Of a DNA stretch of 64,000 nt, positions 43,906 through 53,217 are shown piece after piece. The position numbers were made by a program, and so were the translations under genes. Every line of letters starts with the position of its first letter. The stretch's first letter is position 1. The stretch covers positions 4,464,001 to 4,528,000 of the forward strand of contig NZ_CP042433.1 in the NCBI RefSeq assembly GCF_007970805.1. The letters are read 5' to 3'. The DNA comes from Flavisolibacter ginsenosidimutans (GTDB lineage: Bacteria; Bacteroidota; Bacteroidia; Chitinophagales; Chitinophagaceae). The notes under the pieces are model-generated. The model worked only from the letters and a program-made list of their open reading frames with translations, ran no database searches and was not told the DNA's origin.

Positions 43906-45090
43906 ATGAAATACTTTTTAATTAGCTTAATAATTTTTTTGCTCGGTAGCAGCAAATCCATAGCACAATCCTGTGCGGGTGGCCCGCCTATTACCTGTAG
44001 CAATGGCAAGGTCATCAGCCCTTCGGTGCAACCGCCAACGGGTGTCAGCCTTGTTTCTTCCACCTGTTCTACCATGGTCGTTAAGTGGAATGGTATTGCC
44101 AACCAGGAGTACGCCGTAAACGCCATTTACAACAACGCCACAACCCATACAATGGATAGCATCTCTGCAACCGCCATCAACTGCGATGCGGCCAACAATT
44201 GCACGGCCACCATCCCTGTTACAGCCGGCAGCAAATACACGGTCAGCGTACAGGCAAAACAGACCATCGGCACTTGTCCCTTTTACAGCTATGCCGCTAT
44301 TCGTGTAATGGATTATCCCCTGGCTGCCTGCAATGGCAATGGAGTAACATTCAGCGGGAAAGTATTGTTGCAGGGAGCATACAACACCGGCACGGGCCAG
44401 ATGAACAACGACCTCAACACACTGGGCATCTTACAAACCTATGCGGTTACACAACCTTACAACAGTGCTGGCTTTAACTACGCTGGCACAGAAGCCGTCG
44501 GCGTTGGTTTCTTTGCTGCGCATCCTTCAATTGTCGATTGGGTGCTCATTGAGTTAAGAGATCCCAACGCACCATCCTCGGTTGTTGCCAGAAGAGCCGC
44601 TTTTGTTACACAAGATGGAAGCCTCGTAGAAACAGACGGCAGCAACAACCAAATCAGTTTTGCCAACATTGCTTCGGGGGCTTACTACGTTACCGTCAGG
44701 CACCGTAATCATCTTGCCATTCGCAGCGCAGAAGCGGTGGATTTTACGGCCGGTGCAGGCAGCTATGATTTCACCACCGCGAATTACAAGAGCTTCAGCA
44801 ATCAACCCTATCCTTCACCGGTGCAGGTGGGCACGGTGTGGTGCATGAGGGGCGGCAATGCGTTGAGTACTTCGGTGGTAAAATATTCCGGTCCCAACAA
44901 CGACCAGAACCAGATACTCAACAACAAATTGGGTGGTTCGCTGTCGCTCACCATCAGCAATGTATATGCACCGGAAGATGTAAACATGAACGGCAACATC
45001 AAGTGGAACGGGCCGGGCAACGACCAGAATTTCTTGCTCAATACCGTGCTATCCGGTTCGCTCAGCACGCAGTTGGTGGAACAACAGTGA
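43906..45090 (+). CDS. 394-aa secreted protein with fibronectin III-like domain
   Basis: Signal peptide MKYFLISLIIFLLGSSKSIA. Residues about 35-130 resemble a fibronectin type III domain (PPTGVSLVSSTCSTMVVKWNG). The C-terminal part (VDWVLIELRDPN, YYVTVRHRNHLAIRSAEA, YAPEDVNMNGNIKWNGPGNDQNFLLN) is a module that I associate with Bacteroidota surface proteins, in which the final D-x-N-x-N-G repeats resemble Ca2+-binding motifs. No T9SS sorting domain is present, yet the next gene has one. Probably follows the RHS gene in the same direction. Confidence 0.75.
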   Translation: MKYFLISLIIFLLGSSKSIAQSCAGGPPITCSNGKVISPSVQPPTGVSLVSSTCSTMVVKWNGIANQEYAVNAIYNNATTHTMDSISATAINCDAANNCTATIPVTAGSKYTVSVQAKQTIGTCPFYSYAAIRVMDYPLAACNGNGVTFSGKVLLQGAYNTGTGQMNNDLNTLGILQTYAVTQPYNSAGFNYAGTEAVGVGFFAAHPSIVDWVLIELRDPNAPSSVVARRAAFVTQDGSLVETDGSNNQISFANIASGAYYVTVRHRNHLAIRSAEAVDFTAGAGSYDFTTANYKSFSNQPYPSPVQVGTVWCMRGGNALSTSVVKYSGPNNDQNQILNNKLGGSLSLTISNVYAPEDVNMNGNIKWNGPGNDQNFLLNTVLSGSLSTQLVEQQ

Positions 45091-45213
45091 GAGCAATTGG
45101 CAATAAGCAATAAGCAATGGGCAAATTAGGAGTTTCGGTACTGAAGGCTTTTGGCCGGATATAAAAGATGACTACTGTCGTGAAAAGGATAAAACACTTA
45201 AAAAACAATCGTT

Positions 45214-46395
45214 ATGAAAAAGATATTGATTCCGCTTTTCATCATCCTTGCGTGGCCGGCCTGGAGCCAACCCAAAATGCAGGGCACCATCAAACCCGGA
45301 ACGGCCGCCGGCGTTCTGGAGATTTACCTGAAGCCTTCCGCATCGTTTTCGCAAAAAGACGAAGCGATGACCTTTTCGCTGGCCATACCGGCCAGTGCCC
45401 AACCGGCGCCTTCCCTGGGCTCATCGGGTGTTGGGGCCAACGGTGTCGGCCTTGTGCCCGGCATAACGGGGCTTCGTCCCAATTTCCTGGTGAACAACTT
45501 GGGTAGCACCGCACGGGAAGTTGTGGTTTCGCAGGAAAACATTGGCGGCGTTTCCCACTACATCTACACCTTTATTTTTGCCGGAACGGCAAACGCTGCA
45601 CACGATTGGACGGCGGATGTTGAACAGTTAATCTTTCGCATTGCACTCGAAGGCTGCACCGCCGGTTGCGGTGTCAGTGCCGTCAAGATGGTCAGTCTGC
45701 CGGGCGGTGGCCAAACGCAAAATGCCTATTGGTATTTTCAGCCCAATACGTTGGGCGACATTACAAACTATCCTGCGCCTTTTTACGCCAACACGCATAC
45801 GGGCCCGCCGCTCAACGGCGGAAGCGGCAACGGTGAAGCACTTTCAATAATTCAACTTGCCATACCCCTGCCTGTTTTGCTGCAACGATTTGACGCCGCG
45901 GAAAAGAAATGCAACGTAACCTTAACCTGGCAAACGGCACAGGAAATAAACACGGCTTACTACGGCGTTGAACGAAGCCTGAATGCGCAGGACTATGATG
46001 AAATTGGCCGGGTGACGGCTTCCGCAGGCAAGCTGTATAGCTTTGTAGACAAAAACAATCCCGCAGGAAAAATTTTTTACCGGCTGCACATTGTTGATAA
46101 GGACGGGAAATATGCCTACAGTCCGGTGCGGGAAGTTTTCAGCAATTGTGCGGGAACCGCAGACGTGATGGTGTATCCAAACCCGGCGAAAAACACCATC
46201 AACGTTGTGTTACCTGAAGGGATGAAAACGGCAAGGATAACCTTGCTCAATGCGGAAGGCAAAACAGTCCTCATTAACGAAGGGGGAGAGAGTAAACGCA
46301 TAATTGTTGTAAACGGGTTAGCGGCTGGCGTTTACACAGTGCAGGTAAGGGGCATTGACAACACTGTTAAAAACGTGAAAGTTGCGCTTGAGTAA
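45214..46395 (+). CDS. 393-aa secreted protein with T9SS type A sorting domain
   Basis: Signal peptide MKKILIPLFIILAWPAWSQ. Middle part (residues about 20-220) is beta-rich without a recognised family. A short segment (VTLTWQTAQEINTAYYGVERS) looks like an Fn3-like module common before sorting domains. The C-terminus (VMVYPNPAKNTINVVLPEGM ... VNGLAAGVYTVQVRG) is a clear T9SS type A sorting domain. It is predicted to reach the surface by T9SS. The upstream spacer of about 120 bp has no visible promoter box. It ends before a 14-bp hairpin. Confidence 0.8.
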   Translation: MKKILIPLFIILAWPAWSQPKMQGTIKPGTAAGVLEIYLKPSASFSQKDEAMTFSLAIPASAQPAPSLGSSGVGANGVGLVPGITGLRPNFLVNNLGSTAREVVVSQENIGGVSHYIYTFIFAGTANAAHDWTADVEQLIFRIALEGCTAGCGVSAVKMVSLPGGGQTQNAYWYFQPNTLGDITNYPAPFYANTHTGPPLNGGSGNGEALSIIQLAIPLPVLLQRFDAAEKKCNVTLTWQTAQEINTAYYGVERSLNAQDYDEIGRVTASAGKLYSFVDKNNPAGKIFYRLHIVDKDGKYAYSPVREVFSNCAGTADVMVYPNPAKNTINVVLPEGMKTARITLLNAEGKTVLINEGGESKRIIVVNGLAAGVYTVQVRGIDNTVKNVKVALE

Positions 46396-46436
46396 AGAGC
46401 AGGAGTTAAGACGAACTATATAAGTCCAATTCAAAA

Positions 46437-46471
46437 TCGCCGGAAATAACGACGTATGTTATTTCCGGCGA
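46437..46471. terminator. 14-bp perfect hairpin downstream of the T9SS gene
   Basis: TCGCCGGAAATAAC / GTTATTTCCGGCGA with a 7-nt loop. There is no T-run after it in either direction, so it may act as an RNA 3'-end stabiliser or a binding site rather than a classical terminator. Confidence 0.5.
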
Positions 46472-46479
46472 TAACACGA

Positions 46480-46679
46480 GTGGAAGTAAGACGCAAAAGC
46501 CGAACTCTATTAAGTTCGGCTTTTCAAAGTTGGTGGAAGAAAGAGCGGACAAAGGTCGAACCGGTTATTAGAGCGTTTAATCATATTATTCAAACTAATT
46601 GATTGGTTTTAAACTGTTCAACAGTTATAAGCTTTTATTGAAGGTGGTTCGACCTTTGTCCGGTATTCTGTCTTGTCGG
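46480..46679. repeat. dispersed repeat, copy B
   Basis: Starts GTGGAAGTAAGACGC, then the same GCCGAACT / AGTTCGGC hairpin as copy A, TTCAAAGTTGGTGG, left arm GCGGACAAAGGTCGAACC and right arm GGTTCGACCTTTGTCCGG. The arm pair is nearly perfect (about 17 bp), about 90 bp apart. Confidence 0.8.
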
Positions 46680-47387
46680 TTTTTACCTTCCGCTTGTCGA
46701 AGGTTTGCTTTCTCGATTTACATGGATACAAGAACTTTTAATGGGTGGGACGTACACGAAATAAATAAAACATTCGTGCCCTTTTGGTCAGCAATTATTT
46801 CCAACGCAACGAGCAAAAGCAACGACGTTTTTCGGGTCAACCCGTAGGTGCAGCTACTTGCTTTACAAACGGCTGGACATTGCTAACACCAGCGGTTACT
46901 CGATACCGGTTTCGGTGTCTCATAACTTTGCATCGGTACACTGCTGACGGTGTAAAGTGTTTCAATGCTCTCCTCTGATAACCCCGCTACTGGCTTTCTT
47001 TTTGACCTCCCTTTGCTGGTGAGACCTCTCCCCGTATCGGTAACCTGAAATCATTTAGCGCCAACGTAATTCTTGGCTCAACGTTCGTAATCACCTTTAA
47101 AAACCGATCCAAGCCTTCATGAAATTGCGCGGTCATCATGAAATGGCTTTTCGCATCGTTCTTTCACCCTCATTCTATTTTGTCCCATCTCAAACGTGCC
47201 AGAAAATGTCAGCAGAACCTGATGAAAAACAAACTCACTTTACGTATTACCACTGAGTTTGAAAAACCATGTTTCTTACTGAAAAAAAGAATCCAATTAC
47301 AAAGTTGTTTTGCAGTCTTGTATTAGGAACCTTGTGATGAAAGACGCGACAGTGGTTCTTCTCGTTAGACTAAAAATTTTTCAAACA

Positions 47388-47407
47388 ATACGTAGTTGCT
47401 TCGACAG
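47388..47407 (+). promoter_or_regulatory. weak relative of the TACGTAG promoter box
   Basis: ATACGTAGTTGCTTCGACAG shares TACGTAGTT with the boxes at 48100, 53143 and 55878. Unlike those it is not followed by the second TACG at +17 nor by a -7 box at +46, so its relevance is doubtful. Confidence 0.2.
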
Positions 47408-47469
47408 GTTTACGACCTGTTTGAAAATGGTTTGCTCGTTCATCTTATTCATTTTAAAAACAAAACATC

Positions 47470-48066
47470 GTGCTTCTTTTTCAGCCAAACAGCTTTTACA
47501 TCAAGACGTTTCTTGTCGTCCTTACGGTTTCATTCCTCTCCTGTAAAAAATCGACCGACGCTCAACAACAGGATGACCTTTACAAGAACTCCCTCTCAAC
47601 GTCAATACCGGCAGCCTTAAAAGGCGGCTTGTGGTTCTGGGGCAGCATTGGACCTGTTTCTTATTACGACCGTGACGGCCACGAGGTAGGCAACGGAACA
47701 GAAGCGGCAAGACAATACAATTTTACCGAGGTGCAAGGGCAGGGACGATTAGAGTTTACGCAATACCTCGGCCTTCGCAATGCTTCCAATTGCGTTACGG
47801 AAATCTATACCACGAAGAAAGGAACCGTTGTCTTTGAAGGCGTCGACAAGCTCACGTTTTATCCCGTGGAAGGCAATTTTAAAACGGTGAAAAAAGGCTG
47901 CTCCGAAAACGGTACCACCACACGCAAAGCAGAAGGGGCTGACCTGAAGCCGGAAACGTTGCTGTGGGAGATTGATAAATCTTCGGGTAAGCCGCTGCTT
48001 TACATCTACAACAGCACCGACACGGCTAAACAAAACCCCGTGTTCGTGTACAGCTTTGCGCAATAA
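47470..48066 (+). CDS. 198-aa lipoprotein, unknown
   Basis: Starts at a GTG (47470); the first helix is TFLVVLTVSFLSCKKS, with a lipobox ending at Cys 25. No in-frame ATG precedes it, so the exact start is uncertain. The mature part is beta-rich with several aromatic residues (GGLWFWGSIGPVSYYDRDGHEVG) and one further Cys pair. I do not recognise the family. It could be anchored at the periplasmic or outer face. Confidence 0.72.
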   Translation: MLLFQPNSFYIKTFLVVLTVSFLSCKKSTDAQQQDDLYKNSLSTSIPAALKGGLWFWGSIGPVSYYDRDGHEVGNGTEAARQYNFTEVQGQGRLEFTQYLGLRNASNCVTEIYTTKKGTVVFEGVDKLTFYPVEGNFKTVKKGCSENGTTTRKAEGADLKPETLLWEIDKSSGKPLLYIYNSTDTAKQNPVFVYSFAQ

Positions 48067-48099
48067 AGCGAAGCCGATAAAGCGGCTCGTTCAACCGTT

Positions 48100-48172
48100 C
48101 TACGTAGTTCTACCGATTTTGAAAGAGCCGCTTTACTACGCATAAAAATTAGTCGTGCGCAAAATTTCTTTG
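48100..48172 (+). promoter_or_regulatory. shared promoter P1 upstream of the OmpA-family gene
   Basis: Box CTACGTAGTTCTACCGATTT (48100-48119), 16 bases, CTACGCA (48136-48142), 22 bases, and a -7-like box TTTCTTTG (48165-48172). The same three parts with identical spacing occur as P2 (before the secreted protein at 51505) and P3 (before the LamG-T9SS gene at 55986). A long-range inverted repeat, TAAAGCGGCTC with GAGCCGCTTTA (48078-48088 and 48125-48135), overlaps the box. Confidence 0.6.
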
Positions 48173-48224
48173 CACCGTTAACTGATCCTGTCAACAACCA
48201 ACAAACCAAATCTATCAACGCAAA

Positions 48225-49538
48225 ATGACCAACATGAAAAAATTTTTCTTCGCACTTATTGTGCTTTTGCCCCTGGCGGGTTTTTGCCAGGGAGGTCTCT
48301 TGGGTAAGCTAAAGCAAAAAGTAAGAGATCGTGCAGAGCAGCGCGCCGACGAGGGCATGGACAAAGCGCTGGATAAAGCCGAAGAAGGCGTAAAAAAAGA
48401 GGGCACTGCTTCAAAACAAAAAGAGGAAAAGAGCGAAGGCAGGACCGCTGCGGGGGAACCAAAACCGGCGACGACAACGGCTTCTTTTGAAAGTTATTCG
48501 CACTACGATTTTATTCCCGGCGAAAACATTGTGTACACCGAAGATTTTTCGCAGGACGTTATCGGCGAGTTTCCCCTGAAATGGGCCACCAGCAGCCGCG
48601 GCGAAACCGTAACGATTAAAGGCAGGGAGAACAAGTGGCTGCGCATGTTTCAAAACGGTTTGTTTCTTTCGCCTTACATCAAAAGCTTACCGGAAAATTT
48701 TACGGCTGAATTTGACCTCGTTTTAAATTATACCGATCAAGATCTTAGTTATGTTTTTCCGGAGCTAGACCTCTACTTGCTAAACAGCGTTGCCGGTGAT
48801 GAAAAAGGCAGGAACTTTTTTAATTCGCAGTCAGGCCTGAGCGCCATGAAGATTGCGATTGGGCCAGCCGCTGAGGCCAACTCAAGCATCTACCTGCGAA
48901 GTGAAAAAGCCGGTACAGAAACGTTCAGCAATTCGCCAAAACCGTTAACCAGGCTGGGAGAGAATTACGGCCAGCCGGTGCATTTTGCCATTTGGGTGCA
49001 GAAGGAGCGCTTCCGGCTGTGGATGAACGGCGAAAAAATTTACGACGTACCGCAGGCGGTTCCCGAAAACGCAGCTTTCAACCGCATTGGTCTTGGCGTG
49101 GCGTCCTCTAACTACAACGAAGAAAACGTGGGCTATTACATCACCAACATCAAGTTTGCACAAGGCTCCCCGGACATGCGCAGCAAGTTGATTGCCGAAG
49201 GAAAACTAGTGACCACAGGAATTTTGTTTGATGTGAATTCGGATAAAATAAAACCCGAAAGCTTTGGCGTATTGCAGGAGATTGCAAAGGTGTTGAAGGA
49301 AAACGCTGCGGTGAACGTGAAGATCGTCGGGCACACCGACAACGACGGCGATGACGCCAAAAACCTGGACCTTTCTAGACGCAGGGCTGCTTCGGTTAAA
49401 CAGGCCTTGGCAACGCAATTCGGCATTGACGCAAGCCGCATGCAAACCGACGGCAAAGGCGAAGCGCAGCCGGTTTCGGACAACAACACCAAAGAAGGCA
49501 AAGCAAAAAACCGCCGGGTGGAATTTATAAAGCAGTAG
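48225..49538 (+). CDS. OmpA-family outer-membrane protein with large N-terminal ectodomain
   Basis: A 437-aa protein with signal peptide (MKKFFFALIVLLPLAGFCQ; ATG at 48225 or 48234). Residues about 25-75 are a charged, coiled-coil-like stretch (KLKQKVRDRAEQRADEGMDKALDKAEEG). A LamG/DUF1080-like beta sandwich follows (AEFDLVLNYT, FAIWVQKERFRLWMNGEKIYDVPQ). The C-terminal OmpA peptidoglycan-binding domain has GILFDVNSDKIKPES and GHTDNDGDDAKNLDLSRRRAASV. It anchors outer membrane to peptidoglycan. It is transcribed from P1. The next gene starts 43 bp later in the same direction. Confidence 0.9.
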   Translation: MTNMKKFFFALIVLLPLAGFCQGGLLGKLKQKVRDRAEQRADEGMDKALDKAEEGVKKEGTASKQKEEKSEGRTAAGEPKPATTTASFESYSHYDFIPGENIVYTEDFSQDVIGEFPLKWATSSRGETVTIKGRENKWLRMFQNGLFLSPYIKSLPENFTAEFDLVLNYTDQDLSYVFPELDLYLLNSVAGDEKGRNFFNSQSGLSAMKIAIGPAAEANSSIYLRSEKAGTETFSNSPKPLTRLGENYGQPVHFAIWVQKERFRLWMNGEKIYDVPQAVPENAAFNRIGLGVASSNYNEENVGYYITNIKFAQGSPDMRSKLIAEGKLVTTGILFDVNSDKIKPESFGVLQEIAKVLKENAAVNVKIVGHTDNDGDDAKNLDLSRRRAASVKQALATQFGIDASRMQTDGKGEAQPVSDNNTKEGKAKNRRVEFIKQ

Positions 49539-49581
49539 CAATATTGCTTGGTACAAAAACTAATCTTTCAATTTTATATTC

Positions 49582-50601
49582 ATGCGTTTTTATAAAAAAC
49601 TTTTCGTTTTTGTTTTGATGCTTGCTCTTGCTGGCTCATCCCGTGCACAAAGCATTGCAGACATTCCTTTCAAGGAATTGCTGGAAAAGATGCCCTTGCT
49701 GCCAAAAGATTTGGCCGCAGCACAGCAGGCATACGGCAAACTCGGTTTTGGTGAAATTCCCACCGATTACAAATCGGCAATGAGTGAAATAGAAGCGATC
49801 AAAAAGCAAGGTTTAAAACCTTTGTTCGATTACTTCCAGGCCAACGCAAAGAAGGCCGCCGCAGACCAAAAGTTCCGCTTAAAATTTAGTGCCGAAGAGC
49901 AAAGGCTGCTGCGTGATTTCGCCACACTTAATGCGTCGTGGGAAGAAAGTAGCTTCTCTATTTTCAGCGATTGGATTGACCACCGTCCCGGCATTACCAA
50001 GCAATCCTGGACGAAGATTAATGCGCCGCTGAGCGGCGCCGGACAAGGCTTGCATGAACAACTTGTGCGTATTGAAAACAGCGTGAACTGGGAGCGGTTT
50101 TTTGACGAAGCACGGGAGCGTGAGCCGATGATTCTTTCCGATCCGAAGATTAATGTCTTGAACGAACAGTATACAAAAGAACTAACGGCCGTACCGAAAA
50201 AGAAGGTCAAACTTTTTGAAGGCTTTGACGCACTGGCCGACGTATCCGACCCCGATAAATCAATTGCCGTAACAAAAAAATGGAGCGGTACAATACAAGC
50301 AGAATATGGAGACTATTACCGTGATCAATACGCCTGGTGGAGCGTAAACCTTGCCCGCTTTAAAACCGCTGCGGCCCAACTGGACGGTATCTTACAGGCT
50401 ACAAACTTTGGTAAAAACCTTGCCGGAAACGACAAACAACTTTTGCCGGTAATAGCCGACGTACAAGAGAGAGTTATGGCAATGCTTTATCACCTGCATT
50501 ATACTGCTGCCAGGATTAGCGGCATTGTTACCCAAGTGGCTGCAAACCGTTTGGCTACAGAACAGGCTATCGACAATTTTAAAAAGATACCTGCGCAATG
50601 A
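49582..50601 (+). CDS. 339-aa secreted protein, unknown
   Basis: Signal peptide MRFYKKLFVFVLMLALAGSSRAQ, then a soluble, mainly helical mature domain (SIADIPFKELLEKMPLLPKDL; WEESSFSIFSDWIDHRPG; YWRDQYAWWSVNLARFKTAAAQLDG near the C-terminus). Several adjacent Trp and Tyr in amphipathic helices suggest a helical bundle. No family is recognised. It is 43 bp after the OmpA-family gene and probably in its operon, so it may be periplasmic. Confidence 0.72.
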   Translation: MRFYKKLFVFVLMLALAGSSRAQSIADIPFKELLEKMPLLPKDLAAAQQAYGKLGFGEIPTDYKSAMSEIEAIKKQGLKPLFDYFQANAKKAAADQKFRLKFSAEEQRLLRDFATLNASWEESSFSIFSDWIDHRPGITKQSWTKINAPLSGAGQGLHEQLVRIENSVNWERFFDEAREREPMILSDPKINVLNEQYTKELTAVPKKKVKLFEGFDALADVSDPDKSIAVTKKWSGTIQAEYGDYYRDQYAWWSVNLARFKTAAAQLDGILQATNFGKNLAGNDKQLLPVIADVQERVMAMLYHLHYTAARISGIVTQVAANRLATEQAIDNFKKIPAQ

Positions 50602-50680
50602 GGAGAAAGTTTTATGCCTGAATTTCGAACTTCAAATAAACGCTGATTCCTTTGCCTTTTCCCGTTTGGATTTCCATGCG

Positions 50681-51059
50681 TCAGTTCATGACTTCTACTC
50701 GCCTTTTTACTGATTGCAAACCCGTCACGTTTGTTTGACGGTGGGCGTTAAAACCGCCGTCATCATCTTCTATTGTGAGGCTGAGCAAAGCTGTTGTTGG
50801 CTCAGTTGCGCCGGGCATTGGTGGCAGGACTTGCATGTTTACCGATGTTGCGAATAAGTTCTTGTGCAATGCGGCCGCGTTCTTTTTCTTCGCCTTCCAT
50901 GACGGCTTTTAGCAGGTGCAACTCCTTTAATTTTTCTTCTGTTTCTATCCGTTGAGTGATGTCTTGCCAAAACAACGACGGCGTTGATGACGGGTTGTAA
51001 AGCTGGTTGATCACAATGGCTTCCAGACAGTGTCGTTCGTCTGCGGCTTTACGAAAAGA
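50681..51059 (-). pseudogene. decayed sensor histidine kinase fragment
   Basis: Three pieces of a kinase survive in two frames on the minus strand. First is a PAS C-terminal end and linker (HCLEAIVINQLYNPS, WQDITQRIETEEKLKEL). The start of the DHp helix follows (GEEKERGRIAQEL), directly followed by RNIGKHA of the ATPase N-box, which indicates an internal deletion of about 100 residues that removed the phospho-acceptor His. After a frameshift near 50810-50825 comes the G-box end (LSLTIEDDDGGFN, GLQSVKRRVEVMNG-like). The order is that of HisKA_3 kinases such as the intact one at 53234. Confidence 0.75.
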
Positions 51060-51205
51060 AGTGGGCACACAAAGCTCTATTCTCCCCCGAAGAATTTGCT
51101 GAATTGATCCGGCAGTTAGGGCAATTCAGCCGAGTTCAAGTAGGCAAATCAATTGGTACCCAACATTTCGACGGTTTTGTAGCCAAGCGATTTGTCGTTG
51201 TGTAA
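51044..51205 (+). pseudogene. C-terminal gene fragment, unidentified
   Basis: A 53-codon open stretch ending at TAA 51203-51205, reading RLYEKKWAHKALFSPEEF then ELIRQLGQFSRVQVGKSIG and HFDGFVAKRFVVV. It looks like a real C-terminus (regular helix then strand) but has no start codon, and its first part overlaps the kinase fragment on the other strand. It is probably the tail of a gene truncated by the same rearrangement. Confidence 0.4.
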
Positions 51206-51504
51206 TCACATGCCTCGAAAGTCGTTTTAGAAACGTAGAGATACTTTCCAGATTCGTCAACGGGAGCAAGAAACTCAAAGGAGTTTCCAATCAATATCGG
51301 TAAAAGCGGCCCGGCGGGTCAATCATCTGTTGCAATGGCTTGAATGCGTGTTTTTGTTTCGCTTTCCCGTTGGGAATTAGGAGGGGCGTTTGGATTTATA
51401 AGCGTGCGTTGCGTAACAATCTTTCAGAGTCTCTGTTTCTCTTAAAAAATGCAGAAAGAGACGACTGCGACGACAATCATTCTGCTTGCTCGGCAACAGG
51501 CGCA
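51206..51504. other. intergenic, no gene seen
   Basis: Only a 64-codon frame (51340-51534) with no domain-like pattern. It lies between the fragments and the stop codon of the 520-aa secreted protein. Confidence 0.5.
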
Positions 51505-53067
51505 TTACTTTTCTATCAGCACTTTTATTTTTAAAAATTCAACCGCTTTGGTCAATACCCCGTTGTCGTTTTTTAATGAATTAAACTCGTACAAGAAACG
51601 GCAAAGGCGCTGGTAAGGGAAATCAGGATCGTTCATTGGGTGCGAATAATAATTCACTTCTTTCGGCTTGTTTAACGAAGAAGCGGAAACCGTGGCAGCG
51701 TTCAGAATATCCGGTTCCACAAGGTTGTTGTTGAAGGTTCCGGTTACTTTCAGGTTCAGGATCAAGCCGAAGTTGTGAATGCCGGTTGTGTCTAGAAAAG
51801 CGGCGGCTTTCTCGTCTTCGGTTAACCGCCCCTGCAGGTTGTTTACGTTTTGATAGTCTGCAATTAGTTCTCCTTTTGTTGACCGACGCAGGTAATGCAA
51901 AAAGCCAATATCAGATGACCTGCCTTTCTCCTCCGCCATGTAAATTTTAGCGTCCGTTGCGTCATCGTTCGATGCAATCGCCAACTTCTCCAAGGGGTGC
52001 CGCGGAACGTAATAGAACTCGGCTTGGTATTGTGCAAGGTAGTTGTGTGTCCCTTCTCTTCGTTCGGTGTACTCCGATGTAGCGTTGCTGTAATCTGTGT
52101 CTTCTTTCAACCGCTTGCTGTATTGCACAATTACTTTGTAGGGCTTTTGCTGCAGGTCAATGGCAGCACTGCCTGTTATCACGTCTTTTCTTCCGCAAGG
52201 CTGTTCAAACGAGTAATGGGCAACGATGGCGGCGAACACGTATTCAGGCGCTGCCTTGAATTTTACTTTGGCTTTGCCGGCTGCATCGGTTGTAACGGTT
52301 GATGGCGTCACCGTTCCGCCGTAAGTGCCTTTGCGCAAAGCGCTGTCGTACATTTCGGCTTTAAACGACACGAGCCGGTTTTTTAGCGGATACCCATCGC
52401 AGTCTTTCAAGTTGATTTCTACTTCTGTTTCTTCACCAAGAACCAGTTTGGTTTTCTTTGGTTTTACAACCAGCAATTCTTTTTCCTCCTCGCTGTTGAC
52501 CACCGGCTTGCCGTACACAACCTTCACGTTTGTTTCTCTTTCGGTTGTCTCGTAGTCAGTAATTGTTTGTTGCAATGAGCCCAACAGCGCTGCCGCTTTT
52601 TCGGCAACGCTGTTGTATGTTTCGCCTTCGGAGAAAGAAAAGGGAAGGTTCACGGTTTTAATTTTTTTCCGGGTGATGGCCGTTTCGATGTTTACTGTCA
52701 AGAGGAAAACGGTGCCTTCTCCAGTGATGTTTCCGGTGAGAAGGTATTCGCAAAAGCTAAGGGCACCGGCAGGAGGCAGAAACAAGTTGGCTGAAGTAAC
52801 ACCACCGGCAAAAATGGTTTCGGGATTTTTTTCGTTGACGTCATAATATTCCAGGCAGGAAGGAGCGCTTTGGACTTTCTTGCGCAGGGTTGGTGCGATG
52901 TAGTAAAGCCGCTTATAGATTTCTGGGTTGGTATTTTCCGTTAAAGCTTTCACGTCAAAGTCCAGCAGCAGCACGCTTAGCGCCGGGCAATTGGCCGTGC
53001 AGGTTTTTGTTTGCGCCAGGGTGATGGTTTGCAGTAACAGTAGCGCGGCAATCAATTTCAGTTTCAT
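51505..53067 (-). CDS. 520-aa secreted protein with Ig-like/Big_1-type domain
   Basis: Signal peptide MKLKLIAALLLLQTITLAQ. Residues about 200-310 contain an Ig-like module of the bacterial invasin type (VLGEETEVEINLKDCDGYPLKNRLVSFKA, GGTVTPSTVTTDAAGKAKVKFKA). The C-terminal 200 residues have no family I recognise and no T9SS sorting domain. Transcription starts from P2 on the minus strand; a perfect TAGTTTTG -7 box (53090-53097) lies 23 bp before the start codon. Divergent from the TPR kinase gene and, by promoter, a probable target of that two-component system. Confidence 0.75.
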   Translation of the reverse strand: MKLKLIAALLLLQTITLAQTKTCTANCPALSVLLLDFDVKALTENTNPEIYKRLYYIAPTLRKKVQSAPSCLEYYDVNEKNPETIFAGGVTSANLFLPPAGALSFCEYLLTGNITGEGTVFLLTVNIETAITRKKIKTVNLPFSFSEGETYNSVAEKAAALLGSLQQTITDYETTERETNVKVVYGKPVVNSEEEKELLVVKPKKTKLVLGEETEVEINLKDCDGYPLKNRLVSFKAEMYDSALRKGTYGGTVTPSTVTTDAAGKAKVKFKAAPEYVFAAIVAHYSFEQPCGRKDVITGSAAIDLQQKPYKVIVQYSKRLKEDTDYSNATSEYTERREGTHNYLAQYQAEFYYVPRHPLEKLAIASNDDATDAKIYMAEEKGRSSDIGFLHYLRRSTKGELIADYQNVNNLQGRLTEDEKAAAFLDTTGIHNFGLILNLKVTGTFNNNLVEPDILNAATVSASSLNKPKEVNYYSHPMNDPDFPYQRLCRFLYEFNSLKNDNGVLTKAVEFLKIKVLIEK

Positions 53068-53089
53068 AACCGGTTATTTTAAATGCGGC

Positions 53090-53162
53090 CAAAACTACCA
53101 GCTCATGGCTGTGCCGTTGTCCGTATTACTTATGCATTTTTGAAATCCGTAGTACTACGTAG
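53090..53162 (-). promoter_or_regulatory. shared promoter P2 upstream of the 520-aa protein
   Basis: On the minus strand: CTACGTAGTACTACGGATTT (53162-53143), 16 bases, ATACGGA (53126-53120), 22 bases, TAGTTTTG (53097-53090), which matches TAnnTTTG exactly. Its CTACGTAG core is palindromic and 72 bp from the divergent kinase start, so the regulator could act on both sides. Confidence 0.65.
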
Positions 53163-53217
53163 AAGAGCAAAAGCTGTACGGTAGAAATTTGCATTTCGGC
53201 TTTTACGGAGCGTGAAA

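Larger units (their letters stand above)
46396..47469. other. long intergenic region
   Basis: Contains the hairpin at 46437-46471 and repeat copy B (46480-46679). Reading frames of up to 82 codons are present but have no domain-like pattern. I see no gene. Confidence 0.6.

Noticed and set aside
47388-47407. Fourth TACGTAG-like box before the lipoprotein gene.
   Set aside because: It lacks the second TACG at the fixed distance and the -7 box at +46, so I do not include it in the shared-promoter set.
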